7,270 nt of DNA from Candidatus Staskawiczbacteria bacterium RIFCSPLOWO2_01_FULL_38_12b (GCA_001820255.1 MHPA01000016.1:1-7270); one strand, 5' to 3'. Shown: positions 1 to 6,422, counted from the first letter of the stretch. Program-made: numbers and translations. The notes: generated by a model from the letters alone, not told the origin.

Positions 1-2031
1 TTTAATGATGTGCGGTTTTTCTTTGGGAACAATAAGATCATCCATGCCCCAACTGATTCCAGACAAGGTGCAATATTCAAATCCCATCGTCTTAATTTTA
101 TCCAACGTATCAATGGCGTCTTTGCCATGGTATTTTTCAACAATGTCGCGAACCAAGGCTTTTAAGGCTTTGTTGTCTATTAATTTGCTTACATAAGGGT
201 AATCTGCCGGCAAGCTGGTGTTTAAAATAAGACGGCCAACGCAGGTTTCAATAATTTCGTGCTCGGCTGACTTTGGATTTGGAACTTTAATTTTATCATT
301 TAATCCAAGGTATCCGTATTCATAAGCCATGGTTGCCTCTGAATCGGAAGAATACCATTTAACATCTTTTTGGTCATTTGGCTCTTGTAATTTTGACAAG
401 AAATAACATCCCAAAGAGATATCGCGATACGGGCCGATGACCGGCATTCCCGTAGCAGGTCGTAAAAGATTTAAGGAAGACAGCATAATTTCCCTGGCTT
501 CTTTTTGGGCTTCATCAGACAAAGGCAAATACACCGCCATTTGGTCTCCATCAAAGTCGGCGTTAAACGCCTCGCAGGCAAACGGATGCAGTTTGATAGT
601 TTCTCCTTCGGTCAATACCGGCCAAAATGCCTGGATTCCAAGGCGATGCAAGGTAGGGGCGCGGTTAAGCAATACCACCTTATCTTTGACTATTTCCTCT
701 AAAATGGCCCACACCTCGGGAATTTTTTCTTCAATTAATCTGGCGGCTCCCCGTATATTGTAGGCCAATTCTTTATCTAAAATTCTTTTTATGACAAAGG
801 GTTTAAATATTTCAAGCGCCAAGGTTTTTGGCAAACCGCATTGTGAAAAATGCAATTCGGTACCCACGGTAATTACTGATCTTCCAGAGTAGTCAACACG
901 TTTGCCCAAAAGGTTTTGCCTGAACCGTCCCTGTTTGCCGGCCAAAATCGCAGCCAAAGATTTTAGTAATCTTTTTCCTCCGGTGGTGGCGGTAGTCGTA
1001 ACCCCTTTTCTCATTTCATTATCAATTAAAGCATCAACGGCTTCCTGAAGCATTCTTTTTTCGTTTCTGACAATAACCGCCGGAGCCGAAATTTCCAGCA
1101 AATATTTAAGCCGGTTATTTCTATTGATAACTCTTCGGTACAAATCATTTAAATCGCTGGAAGCGTACCGGCCGCCATCTAATTGCACCATGGGACGCAA
1201 ATCGGGCGGTAAAATAGGGAGCACATCAATAAACATCCATTCAGGCCTTACCTTGGCCCGTAACATTCCTTGGAAAAGTTTTAATCTTCTTAAAATTTTC
1301 TTTTTGGTAAGAGGCGGCGCTTCTTTGCTTTCTTTTACCAATTCATCGGTGGTAACCTGCAAATCTACGCTGGCAAATAATTTTTTAATCACTTCGGCGC
1401 CCGTACCCGCTTCAAACATTTCGCCGAATTTTAACGACAAATCGTTATAAACAACTTCCGATAAAATCATCAGTGGTTTTATCTCCAGCACTTCCGCTTT
1501 CACCTTTTCCCTTAATTGTTTTAATTCATTCTTTTTGGCATCGGTGGTTTCTTTTTTGACTTTTGTTTTATATTCCTGTTCCACCTGGTCTAAGATTCTC
1601 TGACGGGCTTCATTATCAACCTTGGTAATAATATAGCTTGAAAAATAAATCACTTTTTCCAATTGCTGGCTGGATTTATTTAACACCAACCCCATTCTGC
1701 TTGGCACGCCCCGTAAAAACCAAATATGCGAAACCGGAGTAGCTAATTTAATATGGCCCATCCGTTCTCTTCGCACTGAGGACTTGGTAACTTCAACTCC
1801 GCACCGATCACACACCACGCCTTTATAACGTATCCTTTTGTATTTTCCGCAGGCGCATTCAAAGTCTTTGTCGGGACCGAAAATCCGCTCATCAAAAAGA
1901 CCGTCCTTTTCAGGCTTTTGGGTCCGGTAGTTTATGGTTTCCGGAGTAATAACTTCGCCATGGCTCCATGACAAAATCTCCTCGGGAGAGGCCAATTTTA
2001 TTCTGATTGATTCTAGGTCTACTACTCGCAT
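1..2031 (-). CDS. rpoC: DNA-directed RNA polymerase subunit beta' (RpoC), N-terminal 677 residues; 3' end beyond the window
   Basis: RpoC is the largest RNA polymerase subunit; it forms the clamp and carries the catalytic Mg2+-binding loop. My translation gives 677 codons with no stop before base 1, so the C-terminal part (bridge helix, trigger loop, jaw) lies outside. Seen directly: a start reading MRVVDLESIRIKLASPEEI, typical of the family; the clamp zinc site with C59, C61, C74 and C77; the conserved block DLRPMVQLDGGRYASSDLND from residue 277; GKRVDYSGRS around 376-385; NRAPTLHRLG from 456; and the active-site motif NADFDGDQM at 490-498, with D492, D494 and D496 as metal ligands. The close match to the spacing in E. 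coli (D460, D462, D464) means there is no large insertion before the active site. No good Shine-Dalgarno precedes the ATG (only GAAG one base away from a close position), and a repeat array begins six bases upstream. It is probably cotranscribed with rpoB and the intervening gene. Confidence 0.98.
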   Translation of the reverse strand, partial: MRVVDLESIRIKLASPEEILSWSHGEVITPETINYRTQKPEKDGLFDERIFGPDKDFECACGKYKRIRYKGVVCDRCGVEVTKSSVRRERMGHIKLATPVSHIWFLRGVPSRMGLVLNKSSQQLEKVIYFSSYIITKVDNEARQRILDQVEQEYKTKVKKETTDAKKNELKQLREKVKAEVLEIKPLMILSEVVYNDLSLKFGEMFEAGTGAEVIKKLFASVDLQVTTDELVKESKEAPPLTKKKILRRLKLFQGMLRAKVRPEWMFIDVLPILPPDLRPMVQLDGGRYASSDLNDLYRRVINRNNRLKYLLEISAPAVIVRNEKRMLQEAVDALIDNEMRKGVTTTATTGGKRLLKSLAAILAGKQGRFRQNLLGKRVDYSGRSVITVGTELHFSQCGLPKTLALEIFKPFVIKRILDKELAYNIRGAARLIEEKIPEVWAILEEIVKDKVVLLNRAPTLHRLGIQAFWPVLTEGETIKLHPFACEAFNADFDGDQMAVYLPLSDEAQKEAREIMLSSLNLLRPATGMPVIGPYRDISLGCYFLSKLQEPNDQKDVKWYSSDSEATMAYEYGYLGLNDKIKVPNPKSAEHEIIETCVGRLILNTSLPADYPYVSKLIDNKALKALVRDIVEKYHGKDAIDTLDKIKTMGFEYCTLSGISWGMDDLIVPKEKPHIIK

Positions 2032-2036
2032 AGCTT

Positions 2037-2113
2037 CATGGAACATGAAACATGGAACATGAAACAACATACGACGTGTTGTTTGTTGCGTGTTCTATGC
2101 TATGTGTTATGTG
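2037..2113. repeat. Inverted array of 7-base units with central ACGACGT (element A), filling the gap upstream of rpoC
   Basis: On the plus strand the left arm is CATGGAA-CATGAAA twice (2037-2064), followed by CAACATA (2065-2071). The right arm (2079-2113), read on the minus strand, is five more units: CACATAA, CACATAG, CATAGAA, CACGCAA, CAAACAA. All ten units begin with CA and most end in AA or TA. Between the arms is ACGACGT (2071-2077), a 7-base palindrome with central A. An 8-bp perfect stem, AAACAACA (2062-2069) with TGTTGTTT (2077-2084), is present at the centre. The array spans nearly the whole gap between the inserted gene's stop and the rpoC start. No function is known to me; it could be an RNA or DNA hairpin, a recombination site or a small mobile palindrome. 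Confidence 0.8.
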
Positions 2114-2116
2114 ATA

Positions 2117-2731
2117 TTATTTTGTGAATTTAAAGGTAGAAAGCATGTCTTGATAAAGTTCCGGACTTGCTTGGACTGAATCAAACTCCATAATAGTTAG
2201 ATTATTGGAACTTATAGTATAGTATCCAACATTGGCACACGATGATCCGTATGATGGTGCATCTATTAAAACAGTGTATGCGTCTTTGATGCTTACTCTC
2301 AGTCCATATTTATCCGAAGGCGCTATGGTACAATCCTTATTAGATGGTTGGCCAAATAAATTGAATTGTGAATTAATCCATGTCTTCAATTCTGCCCTGC
2401 TGTTATTTTTATAAAATTTCATATCCCAATCAAAAGCATATCCGTGCCTTGTATCGTGCACTTTTATAATATTTCCATCCTGCAAAATCGTAACATCATT
2501 AGGATATTTCAATTCAAACCCGTATTCACTATTTGTGTACGTTTTCCAATCTGCCGTTTCGGTATTTGAATTTTGCTTGTCCGCCAAAGCTTTAGCGGAG
2601 GTGGAAACATTGGGATTTGATTGAACATTGGCTATTGGGGTTTGGGATTTTTGCATCCACAAAAACGCTCCGCCCAAAATAACGGCTGCCAATACGATAA
2701 TTCCGATGATAATTAAAACTCTTTTTTGCAT
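2117..2731 (-). CDS. Membrane-anchored extracytoplasmic protein with PsbP-like domain, inserted between rpoB and rpoC
   Basis: This 204-residue protein has one N-terminal hydrophobic segment (about residues 5-25, preceded by QKR), so it is expected to be an anchored protein with its C-terminus outside the cytoplasm. No lipobox cysteine is seen. Residues 26-60 are a polar Gln/Asn/Ser/Thr-rich linker. A compact domain follows from W62, opening with YGFELKYP (70-77) and ending with LSTFKF (197-202); this pattern resembles PsbP-like domain proteins I associate with Patescibacteria. C134 and C165 could form a disulfide. The molecular role is unknown, and nothing links it to RNA polymerase. The start is chosen because the membrane segment begins right after M1; the next Met (26) would remove it. 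No Shine-Dalgarno is visible (TAAAATTAT precedes the ATG). Codons 45-51 contain a near-perfect 20-base palindrome, and both flanking gaps hold repeats, which suggests acquisition by insertion. Confidence 0.85.
   Translation of the reverse strand: MQKRVLIIIGIIVLAAVILGGAFLWMQKSQTPIANVQSNPNVSTSAKALADKQNSNTETADWKTYTNSEYGFELKYPNDVTILQDGNIIKVHDTRHGYAFDWDMKFYKNNSRAELKTWINSQFNLFGQPSNKDCTIAPSDKYGLRVSIKDAYTVLIDAPSYGSSCANVGYYTISSNNLTIMEFDSVQASPELYQDMLSTFKFTK
2580..2599. repeat. Near-perfect 20-base palindrome inside the PsbP-like gene's linker
   Basis: The plus strand reads TCCGCCAAAGCTTTAGCGGA; it equals its reverse complement except for one non-complementary pair (bases 6 and 15). It encodes SAKALAD (residues 45-51), an Ala/Lys stretch unlike the Asn/Gln/Thr-rich linker around it. 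It may be a small palindromic element that settled in frame in a tolerant linker, comparable in principle to Rickettsia palindromic elements. It could also be a chance palindrome around the AAGCTT core. Confidence 0.55.
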
Positions 2732-2740
2732 ATAATTTTA

Positions 2741-2767
2741 GATTGCTTCGCTTTGCTCGCAATGACG
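2741..2767. repeat. Short dispersed-type palindromic repeat (GATTGCTTCGC...GCAATGACG)
   Basis: ATTGC (2742-2746) and GCAAT (2759-2763) flank a core rich in GC and TTCG-like bases. The sequence closely resembles the repeat whose other strand reads CGTCATTGCGAGCGAAGCGA and which I remember as dispersed in many bacterial genomes, with one base differing in the core. It lies in the gap upstream of the PsbP-like gene. Copy number in this genome cannot be seen from the window. Confidence 0.6.
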
Positions 2768-2784
2768 TGGTGCGCGTTTTTCGT

Positions 2785-2814
2785 ATTTGTAGATTCGGAT
2801 GTCATTTGTAGATT
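2785..2814. repeat. Short direct repeat ATTTGTAGATT, two copies
   Basis: The 11-base unit ATTTGTAGATT occurs at 2785-2795 and again at 2804-2814, 19 bases apart, just downstream of the rpoB stop codon. No inverted arm is evident. It completes the 92-base gap between rpoB and the PsbP-like gene, in which I see no terminator and no convincing promoter. Confidence 0.6.
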
Positions 2815-2823
2815 GGGGTCGCT

Positions 2824-5800
2824 TTATTTTTTATCTGACTTTATTTCCCGAATCTTTTCTTTCACTTCAACCGCCATTCCTAAAGACTTCAATTCCGCCA
2901 CCAGCAAGTTAAACGATGCTGGAATGTTGGGATTTTTAATTGGCTCGCCTTTCAAAATGCTTTCGTAGGTAGTGGCTCTTCCCACGACGTCGTCGGATTT
3001 AATGGTTAACATTTCCTGCAAAGTATAAGCGGCGCCATACCCTTCCAGCGCCCACACTTCCATTTCCCCGAATCGCTGTCCTCCAAATTGGGCTTTTCCT
3101 CCCAGGGGCTGTTGGGTAATTAATGAATAAGGACCAATAGACCTGGCGTGCACTTTATCATCCACCATATGGATGAGTTTCATGATATACATATAGCCCA
3201 CGGTAATCGGCCTTGGAAACGGCAAGCCGGTTTTTCCGTCATACAATGTTACTTGCCCGGATTCTGGCAATCCTGCTTCTTTTAATTCCCTTTTAATATC
3301 TTCTTTATTAGCTCCCAAAAGCGAAGGGGTAATGGCCAAATAATTTAATTTTTTGGCGGCCCATCCCAAGTGGGTTTCCAGTACCTGCCCAAGGTTCATG
3401 CGACTTGGAACCGATAAAGGCGATAACACCAAATCTATGGGAGTCCCGTCAGCCAAAAATGGCATTTCTGCTTCAGATAATATTTTAGAAACCACTCCTT
3501 TATTTCCGTGGCGCCCCACTAATTTATCTCCCACTTTTATGTGCCTGATTTCTGAAATTTCTACTTGGATTTTTTTAATGACTCCGGGTTCTAGTTTATG
3601 CCCCAAATCACGGGAGAAAATTTTCACATTGGTAACCTTGCCATGTTTTCCGTGCTCCATTCTAAGCGAAGTATCTTTTACATCTTTGGCTTTGTCTCCA
3701 AAAATAGCCCGCAATAACCGTTCTTCGGGAGTTAATTCGGTCTCTCCTTTTGGTGAAATTTTACCAACCAAAATATCGTTAGGACCTACCCAAGCCCCCA
3801 CCCGTATAATTCCTTCTTCGTCCAAATCCCTTAATTTTTCTTCTCCTACATTGGGAATATCCGACGTGGTTACTTCCGGCCCCAATTTTGTTTCCCGCAC
3901 ATCACAAGTAAAATCTTCGATATGAATAGAAGTAAATTCAAATTCTTTAACTAGTTTTTCTGAAATGGTAATTGAGTCTTCAAATCCTCCGCCACGCAAA
4001 GGCAGCAAACACACTAAAATATTTCTGCCCAAAGCCAATCTTCCCTGGTTAATGGCCGCACCATCGGCCAATACATCACCTTTTTTAATCTCTTCGCCTT
4101 TTTCTACAATGGGTTTTTGGTGGAAACAAGAATATTGGTTAGTTTTTACAAAAGTTTGTAATTCATATTCACGCTCCACCTTTTTACCCGACCCAGAGGG
4201 CACCCCGTCATACATTACCGTAATATGGGAAGCATCTACCTCTTTTATTACTCCGTTAGCTTCAGCCAAAATCACCTGTCCCGAGTCACGGGCCACGTTT
4301 CTTTCAACACCAGTTCCCACTAAAGGAGCTTCGGGCCGTATTAAAGGAACGGCTTGCCGTTGCATGTTAGAACCCATCAGGGCTCTTGAAGCATCATCGT
4401 TTTGCAAGAAAGGAATCAACGAAGCCGCGGCGGAAATAAACTGCTTTGAAGAAACATCGGCATAATCCACCCTTGAAATTTCAACTTCGGCGGGTTCTCC
4501 TTTTACCCTGGCCTCCACTTTATTAGGTAATACTTCTGGTAGAATCTTACCTTTGTCATCAATAGGACAAGAAGCGGGAACAATCACATAGCGCTCTTCT
4601 TCTTGCGCGGACAAATAATCCACCTGGTCGGTTATTTTCCCGTTTTTTACTTTAAAATAGGGAGCTTCAATAAAGCCATAAGGATTTACCTTTGCAAACG
4701 AAGCTAAGTGGCCCACCAACCCAACATTAGGCCCTTCGGGCGTTTCAATAGGGCAAATTCTGCCATAATGGCTTGGCTGCACGTCTCTTACTTCAAACCC
4801 CGCCCGCTCTCTTGTCAGTCCTCCGGGGCCCGTGGTGGTTAATCTTCGTTTGTGTTCCAGCTCTGCTAAAGGATTTTCATTATCCATAAACTGTGAAAAC
4901 TGCGAAGAGGTGAAAAATTCTTTCACTACCGCCATTAATGGCCTTGGATTAATAAGCTGAATAGCGGTAATCGTGGAAGGGTCGAGGGTGGACATTTTGT
5001 CTTTAATAATTCTTTCCATGCGCATCAAACCGACTCGCAATCTGTTTTGCAACAGCTCGGACAAAGTTCTTACTCTTCGGTTTCCCAAGTGGTCAACCTG
5101 GTCGGGTTTGGCGTTGGGATTATTATTTAACCTGATAACCTCTTTTACCACTTCAACTAGATCTTCTATTTTTAGGGTTCGCTCTTCTTTTTCAATGTCA
5201 TGAGTTTTTTTGGAATTGCCCGATTTATCTAAATCAGGAAGCCTCTGCCATGTTTTCCATCTTCCCACCTTTGATAAATCATAACGGTCAAAATTAAAGA
5301 ACATATTAAAAATCAAATCCTGGGCGGTATCAGGAGTTACCAGATCCCCCGGACGCAATCTGCGGTAAATTTCCACCAGCGCTTCTTTTTGATCTTTACA
5401 GGTGTCCCTTCTTAAGGTTTCTTTAATATATTTTGTTTCCCCCGTATCAGCATCTTTAAATGTCTTTTCCACTTTTTCTATGTTTTCCAAGCCCAAAGCC
5501 ATCAGCAACGTGGTGGCCGGCACCTTCCTTTTACGGTTTATTTTAACCCCGATAAATCCGGATTCTTCCGTTTCAAATTCCAGCCAAGCTCCGCGATTGG
5601 GAATAATTTTTGCTCCAAAAAAATTCTTGCCGCGGTTTGTCCTTAAGGTAAAAAAAGCTCCGGGTGAACGGATAAGCTGGCTCACCACCACCCTTTCAAC
5701 ACCGTTTACCACAAAGGTTCCGCGTTCGGTCATCAATGGAAAATCAGCCAAAAACACTTCTTGTTCTTTGACCTCTTTTGTTTTTTTATTGACCAGCCTG

Positions 5801-6075
5801 ATTTTAACCCTTAAAGGAACTTCCAATGAATCGTTATTCCTTTTTGCTTCCAAACCGTTTTTGTAGTTTGGTTTTCCCAAATTATAATCCAAAAACCAGA
5901 GCTCAAACTCTTTACCGGTGTGGTCTAAAATCGGGGAGATTTCAGAAAAAAGTTCTTTTATCCTCACCTCTACAAAATCATCCCATGTTTCCCTTTGCAT
6001 TTGCAAAAGATGGGGGGTAGGAAAAGAAAGTTTGGATTTTGAAAAATTCCTTACTTTTTGCAATATCTCAGCCAT
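2824..6075 (-). CDS. rpoB: DNA-directed RNA polymerase subunit beta (RpoB), complete
   Basis: RpoB is the second-largest RNA polymerase subunit; it forms the other half of the active-site cleft and the rifampicin pocket. At 1083 residues it is shorter than E. coli RpoB (1342), and the large lineage inserts are absent. Motifs seen: the Rif region, SSQFSQFMD at 390-398, HKRRL at 408-412 and GPGGLTRERAGFEVRD at 416-431; IETPEGPNVGL (443-453); RDSGQV (596-601); FEDSI with E699 and D700, aligned to E. coli E813/D814; GDKLVGRHGNKG (849-860) with K851 and K859, aligned to K1065/K1073; HARS with H976, aligned to H1237; and the C-terminal block GGQRFGEMEVWALE (998-1011). The Rif pocket differs from E. 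coli at several sites and GGGFEDS replaces the usual GYNFEDS. The ATG at 6075 keeps the conserved N-terminal KLSFPTPHLLQMQ region; AGGGA sits directly against it, closer than a normal Shine-Dalgarno. It lies downstream of a consensus promoter and a candidate attenuator. Confidence 0.98.
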   Translation of the reverse strand: MAEILQKVRNFSKSKLSFPTPHLLQMQRETWDDFVEVRIKELFSEISPILDHTGKEFELWFLDYNLGKPNYKNGLEAKRNNDSLEVPLRVKIRLVNKKTKEVKEQEVFLADFPLMTERGTFVVNGVERVVVSQLIRSPGAFFTLRTNRGKNFFGAKIIPNRGAWLEFETEESGFIGVKINRKRKVPATTLLMALGLENIEKVEKTFKDADTGETKYIKETLRRDTCKDQKEALVEIYRRLRPGDLVTPDTAQDLIFNMFFNFDRYDLSKVGRWKTWQRLPDLDKSGNSKKTHDIEKEERTLKIEDLVEVVKEVIRLNNNPNAKPDQVDHLGNRRVRTLSELLQNRLRVGLMRMERIIKDKMSTLDPSTITAIQLINPRPLMAVVKEFFTSSQFSQFMDNENPLAELEHKRRLTTTGPGGLTRERAGFEVRDVQPSHYGRICPIETPEGPNVGLVGHLASFAKVNPYGFIEAPYFKVKNGKITDQVDYLSAQEEERYVIVPASCPIDDKGKILPEVLPNKVEARVKGEPAEVEISRVDYADVSSKQFISAAASLIPFLQNDDASRALMGSNMQRQAVPLIRPEAPLVGTGVERNVARDSGQVILAEANGVIKEVDASHITVMYDGVPSGSGKKVEREYELQTFVKTNQYSCFHQKPIVEKGEEIKKGDVLADGAAINQGRLALGRNILVCLLPLRGGGFEDSITISEKLVKEFEFTSIHIEDFTCDVRETKLGPEVTTSDIPNVGEEKLRDLDEEGIIRVGAWVGPNDILVGKISPKGETELTPEERLLRAIFGDKAKDVKDTSLRMEHGKHGKVTNVKIFSRDLGHKLEPGVIKKIQVEISEIRHIKVGDKLVGRHGNKGVVSKILSEAEMPFLADGTPIDLVLSPLSVPSRMNLGQVLETHLGWAAKKLNYLAITPSLLGANKEDIKRELKEAGLPESGQVTLYDGKTGLPFPRPITVGYMYIMKLIHMVDDKVHARSIGPYSLITQQPLGGKAQFGGQRFGEMEVWALEGYGAAYTLQEMLTIKSDDVVGRATTYESILKGEPIKNPNIPASFNLLVAELKSLGMAVEVKEKIREIKSDKK

Positions 6076-6084
6076 TCCCTGTGA

Positions 6085-6168
6085 GAATCTAGAAAATAGA
6101 AAGTAGAATCTAGAATCCGCCCGACGACGTAAATTCTATTCTCTATTTTCTAACTTCTATTTTCTAAT
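6085..6168. repeat. Inverted array of TAGAANN 7-base units with central ACGACGT (element B), next to the rpoB start
   Basis: On the plus strand four units (6090-6117) read TAGAAAA, TAGAAAG, TAGAATC, TAGAATC, preceded by a partial unit from 6085. On the minus strand five units (6166-6132) read TAGAAAA, TAGAAGT, TAGAAAA, TAGAGAA, TAGAATT. A perfect 12-base inverted pair links 6090-6101 with 6155-6166. The 14-base centre (6118-6131) contains ACGACGT at 6124-6130, the same core as in the array upstream of rpoC. In the rpoB mRNA this would form a long A/U-rich hairpin ending about nine bases before the start codon. Confidence 0.8.
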
Positions 6169-6180
6169 TTAGATGACGAT

Positions 6181-6204
6181 AAAAAACCCTAAATGAGTTA
6201 GGGT
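6181..6204 (-). terminator. Intrinsic terminator inside the rpoB leader (candidate attenuator)
   Basis: Read on the minus strand, ACCCTAA (6204-6198) pairs perfectly with TTAGGGT (6192-6186) around the loop CTCAT, followed at once by a T-run reaching 6181. This is the canonical form of a Rho-independent terminator for minus-strand transcription. It lies about 130 bases downstream of the predicted transcription start and about 105 bases upstream of the rpoB ATG. It would therefore stop both rodA read-through and rpoB leader transcripts unless overridden. Confidence 0.75.
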
Positions 6205-6206
6205 AT

Positions 6207-6259
6207 TCCCCCGCCTAGCAAAAAACAATTTTTTATACAATAAAAAATTGAGCGAGGGA
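6207..6259 (-). promoter_or_regulatory. Two-part leader hairpin upstream of the attenuator, with possible anti-terminator G-run
   Basis: In the minus-strand RNA, UCCCUCGC (6259-6252) can pair with GCGGGGGA (6214-6207), eight pairs including one U-G wobble. Inside it, CAAUUUUUU (6250-6242) pairs with AAAAAAUUG (6234-6226) and is followed by six U residues (6225-6220). The G-run of the outer stem lies three bases before the CCC of the terminator stem. If freed, it could pair with ACCCU and prevent terminator formation. The pairings are seen in the sequence; the switching behaviour is inference. Confidence 0.5.
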
Positions 6260-6266
6260 TTATTTT

Positions 6267-6324
6267 TTTACTTAGAGTAAAGTAGCCACTTCTTTTTTTA
6301 TAAAGTTTTTTAAAAGCAAGAAGT
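6267..6324 (-). promoter_or_regulatory. 5'-proximal hairpins of the rpoB leader
   Basis: Just after the predicted transcription start, ACTTCTT (minus strand, 6324-6318) can pair with AAGAAGT (6294-6288) across a long A/T-rich loop. A second small hairpin pairs 6281-6276 with 6272-6267 around a three-base loop. Neither has a terminator U-tract on this strand. They complete an untranslated leader of about 255 nt. I recognise no known riboswitch or ribosomal-protein leader fold in it. Confidence 0.4.
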
Positions 6325-6337
6325 CTAATATGTTTCT

Positions 6338-6365
6338 ATTATATTCCTTTAATAAAAAATGTCAA
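6338..6365 (-). promoter_or_regulatory. Consensus sigma-70 promoter for rpoB
   Basis: On the minus strand TTGACA (6365-6360) and TATAAT (6343-6338) are both perfect consensus boxes separated by 16 bases, with an A/T-rich spacer. Transcription should start near 6331. The promoter lies 57 bases or more past the rodA stop, so rpoB and the genes after it can be expressed independently of rodA. All leader hairpins listed here lie downstream of it. Confidence 0.85.
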
Positions 6366-6422
6366 GCCTTTCGGATAGCTTACCGCTTTTATCAGTTAAC
6401 TAGCCGATAAAAAAAATAGAAA

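Noticed and set aside
2037..2113. CRISPR array
   Set aside because: Units are 7 bases, contiguous and inverted between arms; there are no 25-40-base repeats with unique spacers and no cas genes.
2735..2762. Possible promoter for the PsbP-like gene (TTGCGA, 16 bases, TAAAAT, minus strand)
   Set aside because: The -35 box matches only four of six bases and lies inside the repeat. The -10 box ends three bases before the ATG, so transcription would begin inside the coding region.
2726..2968. 80-codon plus-strand frame starting in the rpoB downstream gap
   Set aside because: Its first residues (LDCFALLAMT) are translation of the short palindromic repeat, a familiar source of spurious genes, and the rest is antisense to the rpoB end.
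3353..3925. 190-codon open frame on the plus strand within rpoB
   Set aside because: It lies entirely antisense to the well-supported rpoB frame and its translation shows no domain pattern. The same holds for the other plus-strand frames over rpoB, rpoC and rodA, such as 3965-4465 and 437-763.
6272..6289. Five-codon GTG leader peptide (VATLL) in the rpoB leader
   Set aside because: It is too short and lacks a run of regulatory codons, and the nearby AAGAAG overlaps the start. Nothing beyond chance supports it.
6390..6409. Hairpin after the rodA stop as a rodA terminator
   Set aside because: The T-run (minus strand, 6416-6410) comes before the hairpin rather than after it, which is the wrong order for minus-strand termination.
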